From NCBI GenBank assembly GCA_020446425.1, contig JAGRES010000008.1, positions 186,001 to 250,000 of the forward strand: a stretch of 64,000 bases of DNA. Reading direction: 5' to 3'. The position numbers and the translations under genes are program-made. Source of the DNA: Sphingobium sp. Its GTDB lineage: Bacteria; Pseudomonadota; Alphaproteobacteria; Sphingomonadales; Sphingomonadaceae. The notes below the pieces were generated by a model. That model searched no databases. It saw only the letters and a program-made list of their open reading frames with translations, and had not been told where the DNA came from. This document shows, piece after piece, positions 18,577 to 26,881 of this stretch (positions are counted from its first letter, which is position 1; each line of letters starts with the position of its first letter).

Positions 18577-19335
18577 TCAAACATTGTGATTTTCGAGAAC
18601 CCGCGCCCAACAGAGCAAATGGACGGAGCGCGCTCCTGCTTTGAGCAATACTCGCGTGCATGCCCGAGCCGTGGCGCCGCTGGTATGTACGTCATCGACG
18701 AGTATGACAATTTTCCCCGATATACGATTTTCATATCTCGCATCGACGGCGAAGGCCTTGCCGACGGTTTTTTCGCGTTGCCTGTGGCTCATGTCCTGCA
18801 GAGGGCGCGTAGCAACAATGCGGCGAAGCGCGAATGGCTCAACCTCGATTGCGCTAGCCTTGCCGATATGGCCGGCAATCAACTGGGACTGGTTGAAGCC
18901 CCGCCCCCACAACCGCCACCGATGCAGAGGGACGGGAATGATGACGGCCTCACTTCTGGCTGACAATATCGCCTCGTCGATATGTGGTTGCATATAGCGC
19001 GCCATGAACCGCGCCAGCCCCGTACGCCGCCCATATTTGAGACGCAGGGCTATAGTGCGGCTATACTCGCCATATTGTACGGCGGCGCGGGCGCTATCCC
19101 ATGGCGGAGGATCGGCCAGGCAGGCTCCGCACCATACCTCATCGTTCACTACATGGTCGAAGGGCGCTCCGCATCGCGCGCAGCAGGGCTCGCCAAGAAA
19201 TTCAATCTCGTCCCAACAGTTGTGACAGAACCGGTCGTCCTCAGCGACGATCTCACCGCAACAAGGACAGCGCGGCGGCAAGGCATAGTCGAGCACATGT
19301 CGTACTATTCTCCGCATTCCATCCGATAAGGCCAT
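18577..19335 (-). CDS. comF: ComF family phosphoribosyltransferase-like protein
   Basis: The 252-residue ComF homologue has an N-terminal zinc-binding region with repeated cysteine pairs (RCPCCGE, FCHNCWDE, CCARCGAPF, WCGAC). A type I phosphoribosyltransferase domain follows, with PVPLHRWRLWGRGFNQS and the PRPP loop VILVDDVHTSGATARA. ComF proteins are linked to DNA uptake in competent bacteria, but they are widespread without proven competence. Start 19335 (MALSDGMRR) is preferred over the ORF extension to 19386, which would overlap the divergent methyltransferase gene. It is divergent from that gene across about 43 bp. Confidence 0.87.
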   Translation of the reverse strand: MALSDGMRRIVRHVLDYALPPRCPCCGEIVAEDDRFCHNCWDEIEFLGEPCCARCGAPFDHVVNDEVWCGACLADPPPWDSARAAVQYGEYSRTIALRLKYGRRTGLARFMARYMQPHIDEAILSARSEAVIIPVPLHRWRLWGRGFNQSQLIAGHIGKASAIEVEPFALRRIVATRPLQDMSHRQREKTVGKAFAVDARYENRISGKIVILVDDVHTSGATARACTRVLLKAGARSVHLLCWARVLENHNV

Positions 19336-19378
19336 AGAATGCTTGTCGAATGGTCCACGTCCCGGCACAAGCGCGACA

Positions 19379-20242
19379 ATGACCAAAATGGCTGGACCTC
19401 CGAAGATATTCGATCCGCAGCGCCGCAGGCTGGCGCGTGACCGTGCCCATGCCGCGTTTGCGGGTCATGACTTCCTGTATCGCTACATGCTGGACGGCCT
19501 GATTGAGCGCATAGAGGATGTGCAGCGCCCACTTGGGCATGTGCTGGTCATCGGATGTCCGGATGACAGCGCGCGGCGACAACTGGAAGCCAAAGGGAAA
19601 ACTGTAACCTGTTGCGACTCCGGCAACCGGAATGCATCGTTCAATGCCGGAATACAGGCTGAAGAAGATGCCTTGCCATTCGCCGACAACAGCTTCGATC
19701 TGGTGCTGGCGTGTGGGACGCTGGATAGCGTCAATGATCTGCCCGGCGCCCTTATTCACATCCGACGCGTTTTGAAGCCTGACGGCCTGTTATTGGCCAG
19801 CCTGACTGGCGCGGGCAGCCTGCCTCGGTTGAAGGCGGCTTTGCTGGAGGGGGAAGGAGATAAGGCACGGCCCCATGTTCATCCGCAAATCGAAGTGCGC
19901 GCGGCGGGCGATCTGCTGGCGCGCGCTGGCTTCGCCATGCCGGTCGCCGATGTGGAAACCCTCAATGTACGCTATCCCTCGCTGCTTCATCTGATGCGCG
20001 ACCTGCGTGGTATGGGGCATGGCAATATCATGATGCTCGACAGAACTGGGCCGCTCTCACGGGAAGCTGTCGCCCGCGCCGCCGCTCACTTTCAGTCTTT
20101 TGCTGACAATGATGGCAAGACCACAGAGCAATTCGCCGTTCTTTACCTGAGCGGATGGAAGCCAGACGCTTCACAGCCAAAACCCGCACGCCGTGGATCG
20201 GCCACCGTCTCGCTGACGGAAGCGCTCAAAACCAAAAATTAG
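19379..20242 (+). CDS. SAM-dependent methyltransferase, BioC/NDUFAF5-like
   Basis: This 287-residue class I methyltransferase-fold protein opens with FDPQRRRLARDRA, like alphaproteobacterial homologues of mitochondrial NDUFAF5. The SAM-binding strand is HVLVIGCPDD. The later motifs DALPFADNSFDLVLACGTLD and LKPDGLLLAS are clear. ATG 19379 or 19388 could be the start; there is no strong ribosome site at either. NDUFAF5 relatives hydroxylate an Arg of a complex I subunit, so the reaction may not be methylation. The gene overlaps the convergent mutT by 4 bp. Confidence 0.82.
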   Translation: MTKMAGPPKIFDPQRRRLARDRAHAAFAGHDFLYRYMLDGLIERIEDVQRPLGHVLVIGCPDDSARRQLEAKGKTVTCCDSGNRNASFNAGIQAEEDALPFADNSFDLVLACGTLDSVNDLPGALIHIRRVLKPDGLLLASLTGAGSLPRLKAALLEGEGDKARPHVHPQIEVRAAGDLLARAGFAMPVADVETLNVRYPSLLHLMRDLRGMGHGNIMMLDRTGPLSREAVARAAAHFQSFADNDGKTTEQFAVLYLSGWKPDASQPKPARRGSATVSLTEALKTKN

Positions 20243-20679
20243 AGCAGCGAATCCAGTATGCCGATCATGGGCAGGTCGGCAGGCGGCATAGGCAGGCTGA
20301 ACATTTCCACTGGCCGGACCCATTTCAACGCGGCGGCATGTTTCAGGCTGGGGACGCCTTCCCATTTCCGGCACACATAGAGCAACAGGATCAGCTCCCT
20401 GTCCCCTAAAGGCTCGCTGGCGAATGTCGCAGGCGCGAGGCAGCTTTCCCATGTTTCGATGCCAAGTTCCTCATGCAATTCGCGAATGAGGGCCGCCTGT
20501 GGCGTTTCTCCGGGTTCGACCTTGCCGCCGGGAAACTCCCACAGGCCAGCCATGGGTTTTCCTTCAGGGCGCTGCTGCAACAGCACCCGGCCGTCAGAGT
20601 CGACGAGCGCGGCAGCGGAGACGAACAGCGGGGCAGCCGAATCGCTTCGATCAGCGGTTTTGCAAGTTTCAGACTTCAT
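20239..20679 (-). CDS. mutT: MutT-like Nudix hydrolase (8-oxo-dGTP diphosphatase)
   Basis: This 146-residue hydrolase removes oxidised guanine nucleotides from the pool. The complete Nudix box reads GGKVEPGETPQAALIRE followed by LHEELGI, preceded by GLWEFPGG as in MutT. A hydrophilic tail of about 18 residues precedes the fold (VSAAALVDSDGRVLLQQRP). It converges on the methyltransferase gene with a 4-bp overlap at 20239-20242. The start at 20679 is unambiguous. Confidence 0.93.
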   Translation of the reverse strand: MKSETCKTADRSDSAAPLFVSAAALVDSDGRVLLQQRPEGKPMAGLWEFPGGKVEPGETPQAALIRELHEELGIETWESCLAPATFASEPLGDRELILLLYVCRKWEGVPSLKHAAALKWVRPVEMFSLPMPPADLPMIGILDSLL

Positions 20680-20693
20680 AAACCTTTGTTAAC
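20678..20693 (+). promoter_or_regulatory. CtrA-like box upstream of the first flp gene
   Basis: ATAA-N7-TTAAC at 20678-20693 matches the CtrA consensus TTAA-N7-TTAAC with one change. It overlaps the mutT start codon and ends 49 bp before the first flp ATG. CtrA controls pilA in Caulobacter; use of the site here is inferred. Confidence 0.35.
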
Positions 20694-20742
20694 TCCGGCC
20701 AGATAATTTCTCCACCGGGTCAAGTTTAAATGGAGGAGACAC

Positions 20743-20937
20743 ATGCTGGATCGTCACAGCACTATAGGCGCATTCCCTTGCGCGCACCTCGGTAAATGTC
20801 AACGCGGCGCGACGGCCATTGAATATGGTCTGATCGTCGCCCTTATTGCCCTAACTGTAATGGGAGCGATGACCGCCACGGCAAGTAAAACGATCAATAT
20901 GTGGGGTAATGTTTCAAACGAGGTAAATAAGCATTAA
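20743..20937 (+). CDS. Flp family type IVb pilin
   Basis: This 64-residue prepilin builds Flp/Tad adhesive pili after CpaA/TadV cleavage. The leader of 22 residues is longer than usual (MLDRHSTIGAFPCAHLGKCQ RG), followed by the cleavage and core motif G-ATAIEYGLIVALIAL and a short C-terminal tail. GGAGGAGA precedes the ATG. A paralogue follows 126 bp later. No other tad/cpa genes are in the window. Confidence 0.9.
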   Translation: MLDRHSTIGAFPCAHLGKCQRGATAIEYGLIVALIALTVMGAMTATASKTINMWGNVSNEVNKH

Positions 20938-20938
20938 C
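20923..20938 (+). promoter_or_regulatory. CtrA-like box upstream of the second flp gene
   Basis: GTAA-N7-TTAAC at 20923-20938 has one mismatch to the CtrA consensus and overlaps the stop codon of the first flp gene. It is about 125 bp upstream of the second flp gene, farther than usual, so its role is uncertain. Confidence 0.3.
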
Positions 20939-21001
20939 TTTCTTTTCATATTTTTCTGGGTCGCTGTTAGGAATTTATCAACCAGAGAAGTCTAAATCTT
21001 A

Positions 21002-21013
21002 ACTCAGCTGAGT
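21002..21013. promoter_or_regulatory. Perfect 12-bp palindrome between the flp genes
   Basis: ACTCAGCTGAGT is an exact palindrome 50 bp upstream of the second flp ATG, in a 126-bp AT-rich gap. It could be an operator for a dimeric regulator of pilin expression. A 12-bp palindrome can also arise by chance. Confidence 0.3.
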
Positions 21014-21063
21014 GGGAAACCATTAGGCCGGGTAGTATGAGAAAGCTTTCAAGGAGACATAAC

Positions 21064-21222
21064 ATGCAGTATTTCCGTAAAATGCTGAAGGACAACAAAG
21101 GCGCGACCGCCATCGAATATGGTCTGATCGCTGCTCTGATCGCTGTTGCCGCCATCACCGCGATGGGCACTGTTGGCAACAAGCTGACCAACACCTTCAA
21201 CAACGTTTCGAGCGAGCTCTAA
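21064..21222 (+). CDS. Flp family type IVb pilin, second copy
   Basis: This 52-residue prepilin has a short leader (MQYFRKMLKDNKG) and the canonical segment ATAIEYGLIAALIAVAAITA, the form typical of a major Flp pilin. AAGGAGACATAAC precedes ATG 21064; the in-frame ATG at 21037 lacks such a site. It is followed by a strong terminator. Compared with the first copy it has the normal leader length, so it is the better candidate for the main pilin. Confidence 0.93.
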   Translation: MQYFRKMLKDNKGATAIEYGLIAALIAVAAITAMGTVGNKLTNTFNNVSSEL

Positions 21223-21250
21223 TAAGAGTTAGACGAAATACGAAAAGAGA

Positions 21251-21280
21251 GGCGGCGGGAGCGATCCCGCCGCCTTTTTT
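21251..21280 (+). terminator. Rho-independent terminator after the flp genes
   Basis: GGCGGCGGGA and TCCCGCCGCC form a 10-bp GC-rich stem around GCGA, followed by TTTTTT at 21275-21280. The reverse strand also ends in a T-rich run (CTCTTTTCG), so it may serve the convergent metalloprotease gene as well. Confidence 0.93.
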
Positions 21281-21304
21281 CATGCCCAATCCGGATCGCA
21301 GAAT

Positions 21305-22780
21305 TCAGTAAGTAACGATCTTCACCTTCTGGCCCGCCGTCAACGCCGAGTTGGCGTTCAACGCGTTAAGCGTCAGGAAACGCTCCTGCTTATAATTGTC
21401 ATAGGCCATGCGTGAAGACAGCGAGGCGATCGTATCACCGGATTGGACCGTGACGACGCTCACTTTGCGCGCCTTGACCGCCGAGGCTTCCTGCGCGCTG
21501 ATCTTGCGATAGGACTGCACCATCGCGTTGAATGGGCCAAAGCCCTGCCCTGCCGGCGTGATCATCAGAAAGTGAAACGCGGAAGTCGGCGACATTTCAT
21601 AGGCGATTACCGACACATCGACCTGCCCCGACTGGGTGTTGGCGCGCGCCATACCATAGGCAGCCGGGATGCTGTTCATGCTGGTGCGCTGAATATTGCC
21701 TGGCGATACACTGCCGTCCTTGGACAGCGCCTTGAATACCGAGGCGACATAATCGTTCAGATTGCCCGAATAGGAACCGCCCGAAAACTGCGCCTGGCCA
21801 CCTGAACCCGTAATCGTGACAGCCCGCGTGCCATTGACCATGGCATAGCCGCTCGGTGCGGTGAAGCCGATACGCAGTTCAGGGTGAATGAAACGGCTGC
21901 CGTCAACGACGCCCTGTTTCGGATCATCGCCATACACAACACCGTTCAGCGCATTCAGAAATGTATTGCGATTACGCACAGTGCTGGTCGAGCCGGTTTC
22001 CTGCGCGCGCTGAAGAGCGCGGCCAACGCGGGCCTGCGGGTCCGGGTGCGTGCTCGCCCATTCCGGCACCGTATTGGACTTGCCCGCCACCCGTGCATCG
22101 AGCGCGCTTTGAGCCGCCAGCGAAGCCAGCATGGAAGACAAAGCCTTGGTGTCATAACCCGCCGTGTTCAGATACCGGATACCAAGATCGTCGGCCTCAT
22201 ATTCCTGGCTGCGCGAAAATTTCAGGGTCAGCAGCTGCGTTCCGGTGCCGATGCCGCGCTGGAGCACATCGCCAAGCGCCGAATTGCCCAGAACAACGCC
22301 CGTCAGAATCTGCAACAAAGCACCGCCGACGGCATTGCGCGTCGCTGCCTTCTGCCGCCGTTGGCTGTGTAGAGCGGCAACATGGCCGACCTCATGCCCC
22401 AGAACACCGGCGAGTTCTGCCTCGTCGTTCATCAGCGCCATCAACTGGCGGGTCACGTACACATAGCCACCGGGGATAGCGAAAGCGTTATTGACCGGCG
22501 AATTGAGCAATGTGATCGTGAAGTCGCTTTGTGCGTTGGAGAGGCTGGATTGAACGGCGATTTTACGTCCGACGCTGGTGACATAGGCCGCCTGAGAACC
22601 GCTATAGGCACCGCCAAATTCCGCCATCAGTTCCGGATGCGCCTTCGCACCCTGCTCCTTGTCGGCCTGGCTGATCGAAGTAGCGAGCGGAATGCTGTTG
22701 GCGTCGCCGCTTCCCTCAGCACCGCAGGCAACAAGGGTAGCTATCAGGCTGCCGGTGAACATCAGGCGTATCTTGTGCAT
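21305..22780 (-). CDS. M48 family metalloprotease lipoprotein with C-terminal LysM-like domain
   Basis: This 491-residue periplasmic lipoprotein is probably involved in outer-membrane protein quality control (BepA/LoiP type). The lipobox LVAC lies at about residue 20. The zinc-protease motif HEVGH is followed by the third ligand in EYEADDLGIRYL. The C-terminus has a LysM-like segment (VQSGDTIASLSSRM, LNALN, LTAGQKVKIV) that could hold it at peptidoglycan. Start 22780 is chosen because GGGAGAG precedes it; the ORF extends to 22813. It is 75 bp downstream of accA, so it probably has its own promoter, and converges on the flp terminator. Confidence 0.9.
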   Translation of the reverse strand: MHKIRLMFTGSLIATLVACGAEGSGDANSIPLATSISQADKEQGAKAHPELMAEFGGAYSGSQAAYVTSVGRKIAVQSSLSNAQSDFTITLLNSPVNNAFAIPGGYVYVTRQLMALMNDEAELAGVLGHEVGHVAALHSQRRQKAATRNAVGGALLQILTGVVLGNSALGDVLQRGIGTGTQLLTLKFSRSQEYEADDLGIRYLNTAGYDTKALSSMLASLAAQSALDARVAGKSNTVPEWASTHPDPQARVGRALQRAQETGSTSTVRNRNTFLNALNGVVYGDDPKQGVVDGSRFIHPELRIGFTAPSGYAMVNGTRAVTITGSGGQAQFSGGSYSGNLNDYVASVFKALSKDGSVSPGNIQRTSMNSIPAAYGMARANTQSGQVDVSVIAYEMSPTSAFHFLMITPAGQGFGPFNAMVQSYRKISAQEASAVKARKVSVVTVQSGDTIASLSSRMAYDNYKQERFLTLNALNANSALTAGQKVKIVTY

Positions 22781-22855
22781 ATCCGTTCTCTCCCACTTCG
22801 TTCGGATTAACAACTGACCCGTGGCCTTATCGTTCCCCTTTTAAGGCAGAGGACA

Positions 22856-23800
22856 TTAACCGCCCATAGCCAGAAATTTATCAGCCCGGTCATTGCGAAG
22901 GGTGACAGCATCCATTTTGACGAGACTGTTCAGCTCTTCGGTAATGGCGCTACTCAGCGATGAAATCGCCGCCGCGTGGTTGCGATGCGCACCGCCTACA
23001 GGCTCCTTAACGATCCTGTCGATAACCTTCAGAGCCTTCAGATCCTGCGCCGTCACTTGCATCGCCGTTGCGGCATCAGCGGCCTTTTCCGCCGTGCGCC
23101 ATAAAATGGATGCGCAACCCTCAGGCGAAATCACGCTGTAAACTGCATGCTCGAACATCAGCACGCGATTGGCGGCAGCCAGAGCGATGGCTCCGCCCGA
23201 GCCCCCCTCCCCCACGATTGCAGCCACCATCGGCACGCCCAGCGCAAGGCATTGCTCTGTCGAGCGGGCTATCGCCTCGGCCTGACCGCGCTCTTCAGCC
23301 TGTACGCCCGGGAATGCGCCGGACGTGTCCACCAGTGTCACCACGGGTAGACCGAAACGGTCGGCCATCTGCATCAGGCGGATCGCCTTGCGATAGCCTT
23401 CGGGCTTTCCCATGCCGAAATTATGCTTGAGGCGGCTCTGGGTATCATCGCCTTTCTCGTGACCGATCACCATGACCTTGCGCTTGCCCAGCTTGGCAAA
23501 GCCGCCCAGGATCGCCTGATCGTCGGCAAAGGCCCGATCGCCAGCCAACGGGATGAATTCGTCGAATATGCCCGCGACATAATGCTTGAAATGCGGGCGT
23601 TCCGGGTGCCGCGCAATCTGTGTCTTCTGCCATGGCGACAGCTTAGCATATGTATCTTTGAGCAGTTTTTCCGAGCGCTGTTGTAGCTTGGCGATCTCCG
23701 CATCAATGTCGATGTCGCCGGATTCAGCCGTTTCGCGAAGTTCGGAGATGCGCGCTTCCAGCGCTGCTATCGGTTTTTCAAAATCAAGAAAACTTACCAT
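22856..23800 (-). CDS. accA: Acetyl-CoA carboxylase carboxyltransferase subunit alpha
   Basis: AccA joins AccD to transfer the carboxyl group from biotin to acetyl-CoA, giving malonyl-CoA for fatty-acid synthesis. The 314-residue length and the blocks FEKPIAALEARI, ARHPERPHFKHY, GHEKGDDTQSRLKHNFGM, PEGYRKAIRLM and VDTSGAFPGV are typical, with GEGGSGGAIAL and SVISPEGCASILWR in the oxyanion region. It lies 9 bp behind xerD. Confidence 0.97.
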   Translation of the reverse strand: MVSFLDFEKPIAALEARISELRETAESGDIDIDAEIAKLQQRSEKLLKDTYAKLSPWQKTQIARHPERPHFKHYVAGIFDEFIPLAGDRAFADDQAILGGFAKLGKRKVMVIGHEKGDDTQSRLKHNFGMGKPEGYRKAIRLMQMADRFGLPVVTLVDTSGAFPGVQAEERGQAEAIARSTEQCLALGVPMVAAIVGEGGSGGAIALAAANRVLMFEHAVYSVISPEGCASILWRTAEKAADAATAMQVTAQDLKALKVIDRIVKEPVGGAHRNHAAAISSLSSAITEELNSLVKMDAVTLRNDRADKFLAMGG

Positions 23801-23809
23801 AGTCTGGCG

Positions 23810-24736
23810 TTAAGCCGACCCGCGCTTCAGGTCAACGAGGGGATGACGGCGATTGACCAATTCCACCAGATGCGCACTGTCGACATGTGTGTAAATCTGC
23901 GTGGTGCCGATGTCGGCATGACCGAGCATGGTTTGCAATGCGCGTAAATCCGCCCCGCCGGAGAGCAGGTGCGTGGCAAAGGCATGACGCAGCACGTGTG
24001 GGCTGAGCCGTTCCGGCTCGATACCCGCCGCCGCGCCCAGTTCACGCACCATCTGGAACAGACGCACGCGGCTGAGATGCGATTTGCCGGAGGGAAAGAG
24101 CCAGAGCGATTCGCGGGGTACATATGCCGTCCAGCGCGATACGGCCTCGCGCGCGCGGTCCGAAACCGGAACAAGTCGTTCGCGTCCTCCTTTGCCTTTC
24201 AAAATCAGGAAAGGCCGGTCCGGGTGCACCGCGTTGCGCGGCAGGGACACCAGCTCGGTCGCGCGCAACCCCGAGCCATAGAGCAGTTCCAGCAACGCCA
24301 GCATCCGCATATGGCGATGCGCCGCGCCTTCTCTCGCTGCACTTTCCTCGGCAACGGAAAAAAGAGCCTCCACCTCCTCACGCGAAAGAATTTTCGGCAA
24401 GGGACGGCGCAATGAGGGCCGCTCCAGCTTCTGCGCCGGGTTATCGGCCCGCCAGCCTTCTTCCTCCAGAAATCCATAGAAGCGCTTGAGCGCCGATAAT
24501 TTGCGCGCAACGGTTGACGACGCCAGAGACGCCCAGGATTGACTGAGCTGCTGTAACGCGCCGATATCGGCCATAACCAGCCCGCCGGTCGCGACGCTCG
24601 CCCCTTCCAGATCCGTCCGGTAAGCCAGCAAGGTATTGCGTGAAGCGCCACGTTCTACGCCCAACATTTCGATAAAGGCGTCGATGGCGCCTTTGTCGCC
24701 GGAAGCCGCACCCGGTTTGGGGGAAGCGGCAGCCAT
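23810..24736 (-). CDS. xerD: Tyrosine site-specific recombinase XerD
   Basis: This is the XerD subunit of the chromosome-dimer resolvase acting at dif near the divisome. The 308-residue protein has the N-terminal SAM-like domain (FIEMLGVERGASRNTLLAY) and the catalytic set: Arg in YGSGLRATEL, Lys in KGKGGRERLVP, HVLRH, His in LGHADIGTTQ and the nucleophile Tyr in IYTHVD. It sits among housekeeping genes (621-residue membrane protein upstream by 3 bp, accA downstream by 9 bp), so it is not a mobile-element integrase. Confidence 0.93.
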   Translation of the reverse strand: MAAASPKPGAASGDKGAIDAFIEMLGVERGASRNTLLAYRTDLEGASVATGGLVMADIGALQQLSQSWASLASSTVARKLSALKRFYGFLEEEGWRADNPAQKLERPSLRRPLPKILSREEVEALFSVAEESAAREGAAHRHMRMLALLELLYGSGLRATELVSLPRNAVHPDRPFLILKGKGGRERLVPVSDRAREAVSRWTAYVPRESLWLFPSGKSHLSRVRLFQMVRELGAAAGIEPERLSPHVLRHAFATHLLSGGADLRALQTMLGHADIGTTQIYTHVDSAHLVELVNRRHPLVDLKRGSA

Positions 24737-24739
24737 GGC

Positions 24740-26605
24740 TCAGGTCCGCATCAGGGCTTCGGCGGCAATCATGCGCGCCTCGGCATTCAGGCCCACACGG
24801 TTGAGCGCGGAAACGATATGATAGAGATGCTCGGGCGGCATCTTGCTCCAGTTTGATACCTGCATGCCGACTGCCGCCAGCAACGCGACTGTGCCTTTTT
24901 CCTTGCGCCGTGCCGCAGTTTCGATGGAGCGGGCCCAGCGGGTATCAGCGCGGAAGGACAGTCTTGCCTGTTCATTGGCCTGCGACAGGTTTTCCACGCC
25001 GATACGCCCGAGCGCAGCTAGCCCGGCGAGAAACATCCTGCCGCGCAGGCCATTGGAGCCGACATAATTACCCAGGCGCTCACTATCCAGCGCTACGGCC
25101 TGGGTCGGAGAACCAACCGCCAGCATCGCCCAGCCATCCGCTCCATCACTGCTGGCCAGCGCTTCCGAGGCCTTGCTCCAGCGCATGGCGCTCTTGTCGT
25201 AACCCGCCGTCATCATGGCCGCGAGCAGGTTGCTGACGTCCTCGCCATCGGCATCTATCACTGGCAATGCGGCGGCTGCGCGCGATATGGCAAGCAGCGG
25301 CACAATGTCCGAACGCTCCCGGTCTGCCCAGATGCTCTGCATCGCTTCCAGACGGTCGCCGGCTGCTGGCCCGCTATATGCAGCCTGTATGGTTTCGGCA
25401 CGATCGACAAAAGTGGCCGGGATCTGATCCGATGACCAGAGCTGCCCATAATAATCCATCAGGGCCGCGCTGGAGAAAACGCCGAGGCGGGCGGCTGTTT
25501 CCACAGCCTCAAAGCGATTACCCAGAGTCAATGCGGGTGCGCGGGCCTGCCACGCCCAGACATGCGGCCCTGCCTTGTTCATCAAGGACACGGGAATATC
25601 GACATTGAGCGCGGTTGCGAGACCGAACCGCCATGCCGTCAGTTGGTCGACGCCGTCCCACTCGATCTTCACGGAACGACGGGCGCTGGTCCCTGCCCCA
25701 ACCATTTTCTCTGTAAGCCGGTAGTCGATTCCGCGTATCCGTCCCCGCCTCTCGGTCTGGTTGAGGATCGCACTGGCGCGCCCCTGCTCGGCGGCGAAAG
25801 AGGCGCATATCGCTTCGGCCATCTGCCAGCTCGGCGACTGGCTGTTTTTCTGGGCATTCCGATATATGGTGCACAGCCCGACAGGGTCGGCGCTGGCGAG
25901 ATAGGCCTGCATGGCGACCGAATGAAGGCGGTCGGTATAGCGGTTGGCGTCCACGCTCTGGACCATCATGCGGGCAGAATCCGCTTCGCCCATGCGTACC
26001 AGCATCCATGCGCGCTCGGCTGCCCAGTCCGCCCCGTTGATATCGGCTGGCGTGTCGGTGGCAGACAGCAACGTACGTCGCAGCAATATGGAGCCCCAGC
26101 GCGATACCAAGGGCGCGCGGGTGTTGCGCATCAATGTGGCAAGAAACTGGCCCGAGGTATTGCCGAACGCATCTTCCGCCAAACCGCCGGTCGGTGGGGT
26201 CAACGGCCCTATCCGCTCAAGCGAGCGGGCCGAGCGTGGCGGCAGGTCATATTTGCGCCGCTGCTCCTCCAACTCCTCTTCAGAGAGTTCTTCCGCTTCG
26301 GAAACATTATCTCCAGCCGTCAGTGCTGTTCCATCCAGTCCGCCGACATCACTGAGGTCTAGCTGCAGGCCTGGCCTGGCGTCGCCAGCCGGTGCGGTTG
26401 GTCTACCGGGCTCGGTAGTATCGGGAGTGGCGGGCTCTTCCGCGGGAGCGTCACCGCCAAAGCCTGGGGGAAGCAGCGACGTCGGGCTACGCGCAACAAG
26501 GGGTGAAGCGGCGACAGCGATAAGTGCAGCGCACCCTGCCCCGGCCAGAAGAAGCTTGCTTCCACGAGCCTTATGCCGATTCTTCTCCCCGCCGGGCATG
26601 ATCAT
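24740..26605 (-). CDS. Uncharacterised membrane-anchored helical protein
   Basis: I do not recognise this 621-residue protein. An N-terminal hydrophobic segment (about residues 18-38) preceded by basic residues suggests a signal anchor. A Pro/Ala/Glu-rich linker and an acidic stretch (EAEELSEEELEEQRR) follow, then some 450 residues of Ala-rich helices resembling TPR- or SLT-type superhelices, with no catalytic motif I can name. ATG 26605 begins one base after the stop of a 60-residue single-helix protein, and the stop lies 3 bp before xerD. Coupling to xerD and accA suggests a constitutive envelope role. The upstream ORF extension to 26668 would overlap the small gene. Confidence 0.75.
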   Translation of the reverse strand: MIMPGGEKNRHKARGSKLLLAGAGCAALIAVAASPLVARSPTSLLPPGFGGDAPAEEPATPDTTEPGRPTAPAGDARPGLQLDLSDVGGLDGTALTAGDNVSEAEELSEEELEEQRRKYDLPPRSARSLERIGPLTPPTGGLAEDAFGNTSGQFLATLMRNTRAPLVSRWGSILLRRTLLSATDTPADINGADWAAERAWMLVRMGEADSARMMVQSVDANRYTDRLHSVAMQAYLASADPVGLCTIYRNAQKNSQSPSWQMAEAICASFAAEQGRASAILNQTERRGRIRGIDYRLTEKMVGAGTSARRSVKIEWDGVDQLTAWRFGLATALNVDIPVSLMNKAGPHVWAWQARAPALTLGNRFEAVETAARLGVFSSAALMDYYGQLWSSDQIPATFVDRAETIQAAYSGPAAGDRLEAMQSIWADRERSDIVPLLAISRAAAALPVIDADGEDVSNLLAAMMTAGYDKSAMRWSKASEALASSDGADGWAMLAVGSPTQAVALDSERLGNYVGSNGLRGRMFLAGLAALGRIGVENLSQANEQARLSFRADTRWARSIETAARRKEKGTVALLAAVGMQVSNWSKMPPEHLYHIVSALNRVGLNAEARMIAAEALMRT

Positions 26606-26606
26606 C

Positions 26607-26789
26607 TCACTGGCCCAGTTTTTCGGCGGGAATCGGTTTTTCGACCGGCGCCTGCGGCTGTTCGCCACCCCGCTGCCACACCAGAAGCAGAAAGGCGAAG
26701 AAAGCCAGAACCAGCACGATACGGATAACCGGCAACCTTCTGCGGCGGCGTGGCGCTTCGAAAACGGAATTGCTGCGTTTGATTTTCAT
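26607..26789 (-). CDS. Small single-helix membrane protein, unknown function
   Basis: The 60-residue protein has a basic N-terminus (MKIKRSNSVFEAPRRRRR), one hydrophobic helix (VIRIVLVLAFFAFLLLVW) and a Pro/Gln/Glu-rich periplasmic tail. It is the first gene before the 621-residue membrane protein, whose start codon is one base downstream. The ORF can be read back to 26906 but those residues cover the divergent aroK start and are not protein-like. It may be an accessory of its neighbour; function unknown. Confidence 0.7.
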   Translation of the reverse strand: MKIKRSNSVFEAPRRRRRLPVIRIVLVLAFFAFLLLVWQRGGEQPQAPVEKPIPAEKLGQ

Positions 26790-26881
26790 GGATCGAGAAA
26801 CAGTCCCAAATGATATTGCGGCGCGCACGCGGCAAATTGCCTTTTGCCTGTCGCGCGTGGCGCTGTATAGCCGCAGGCAGC

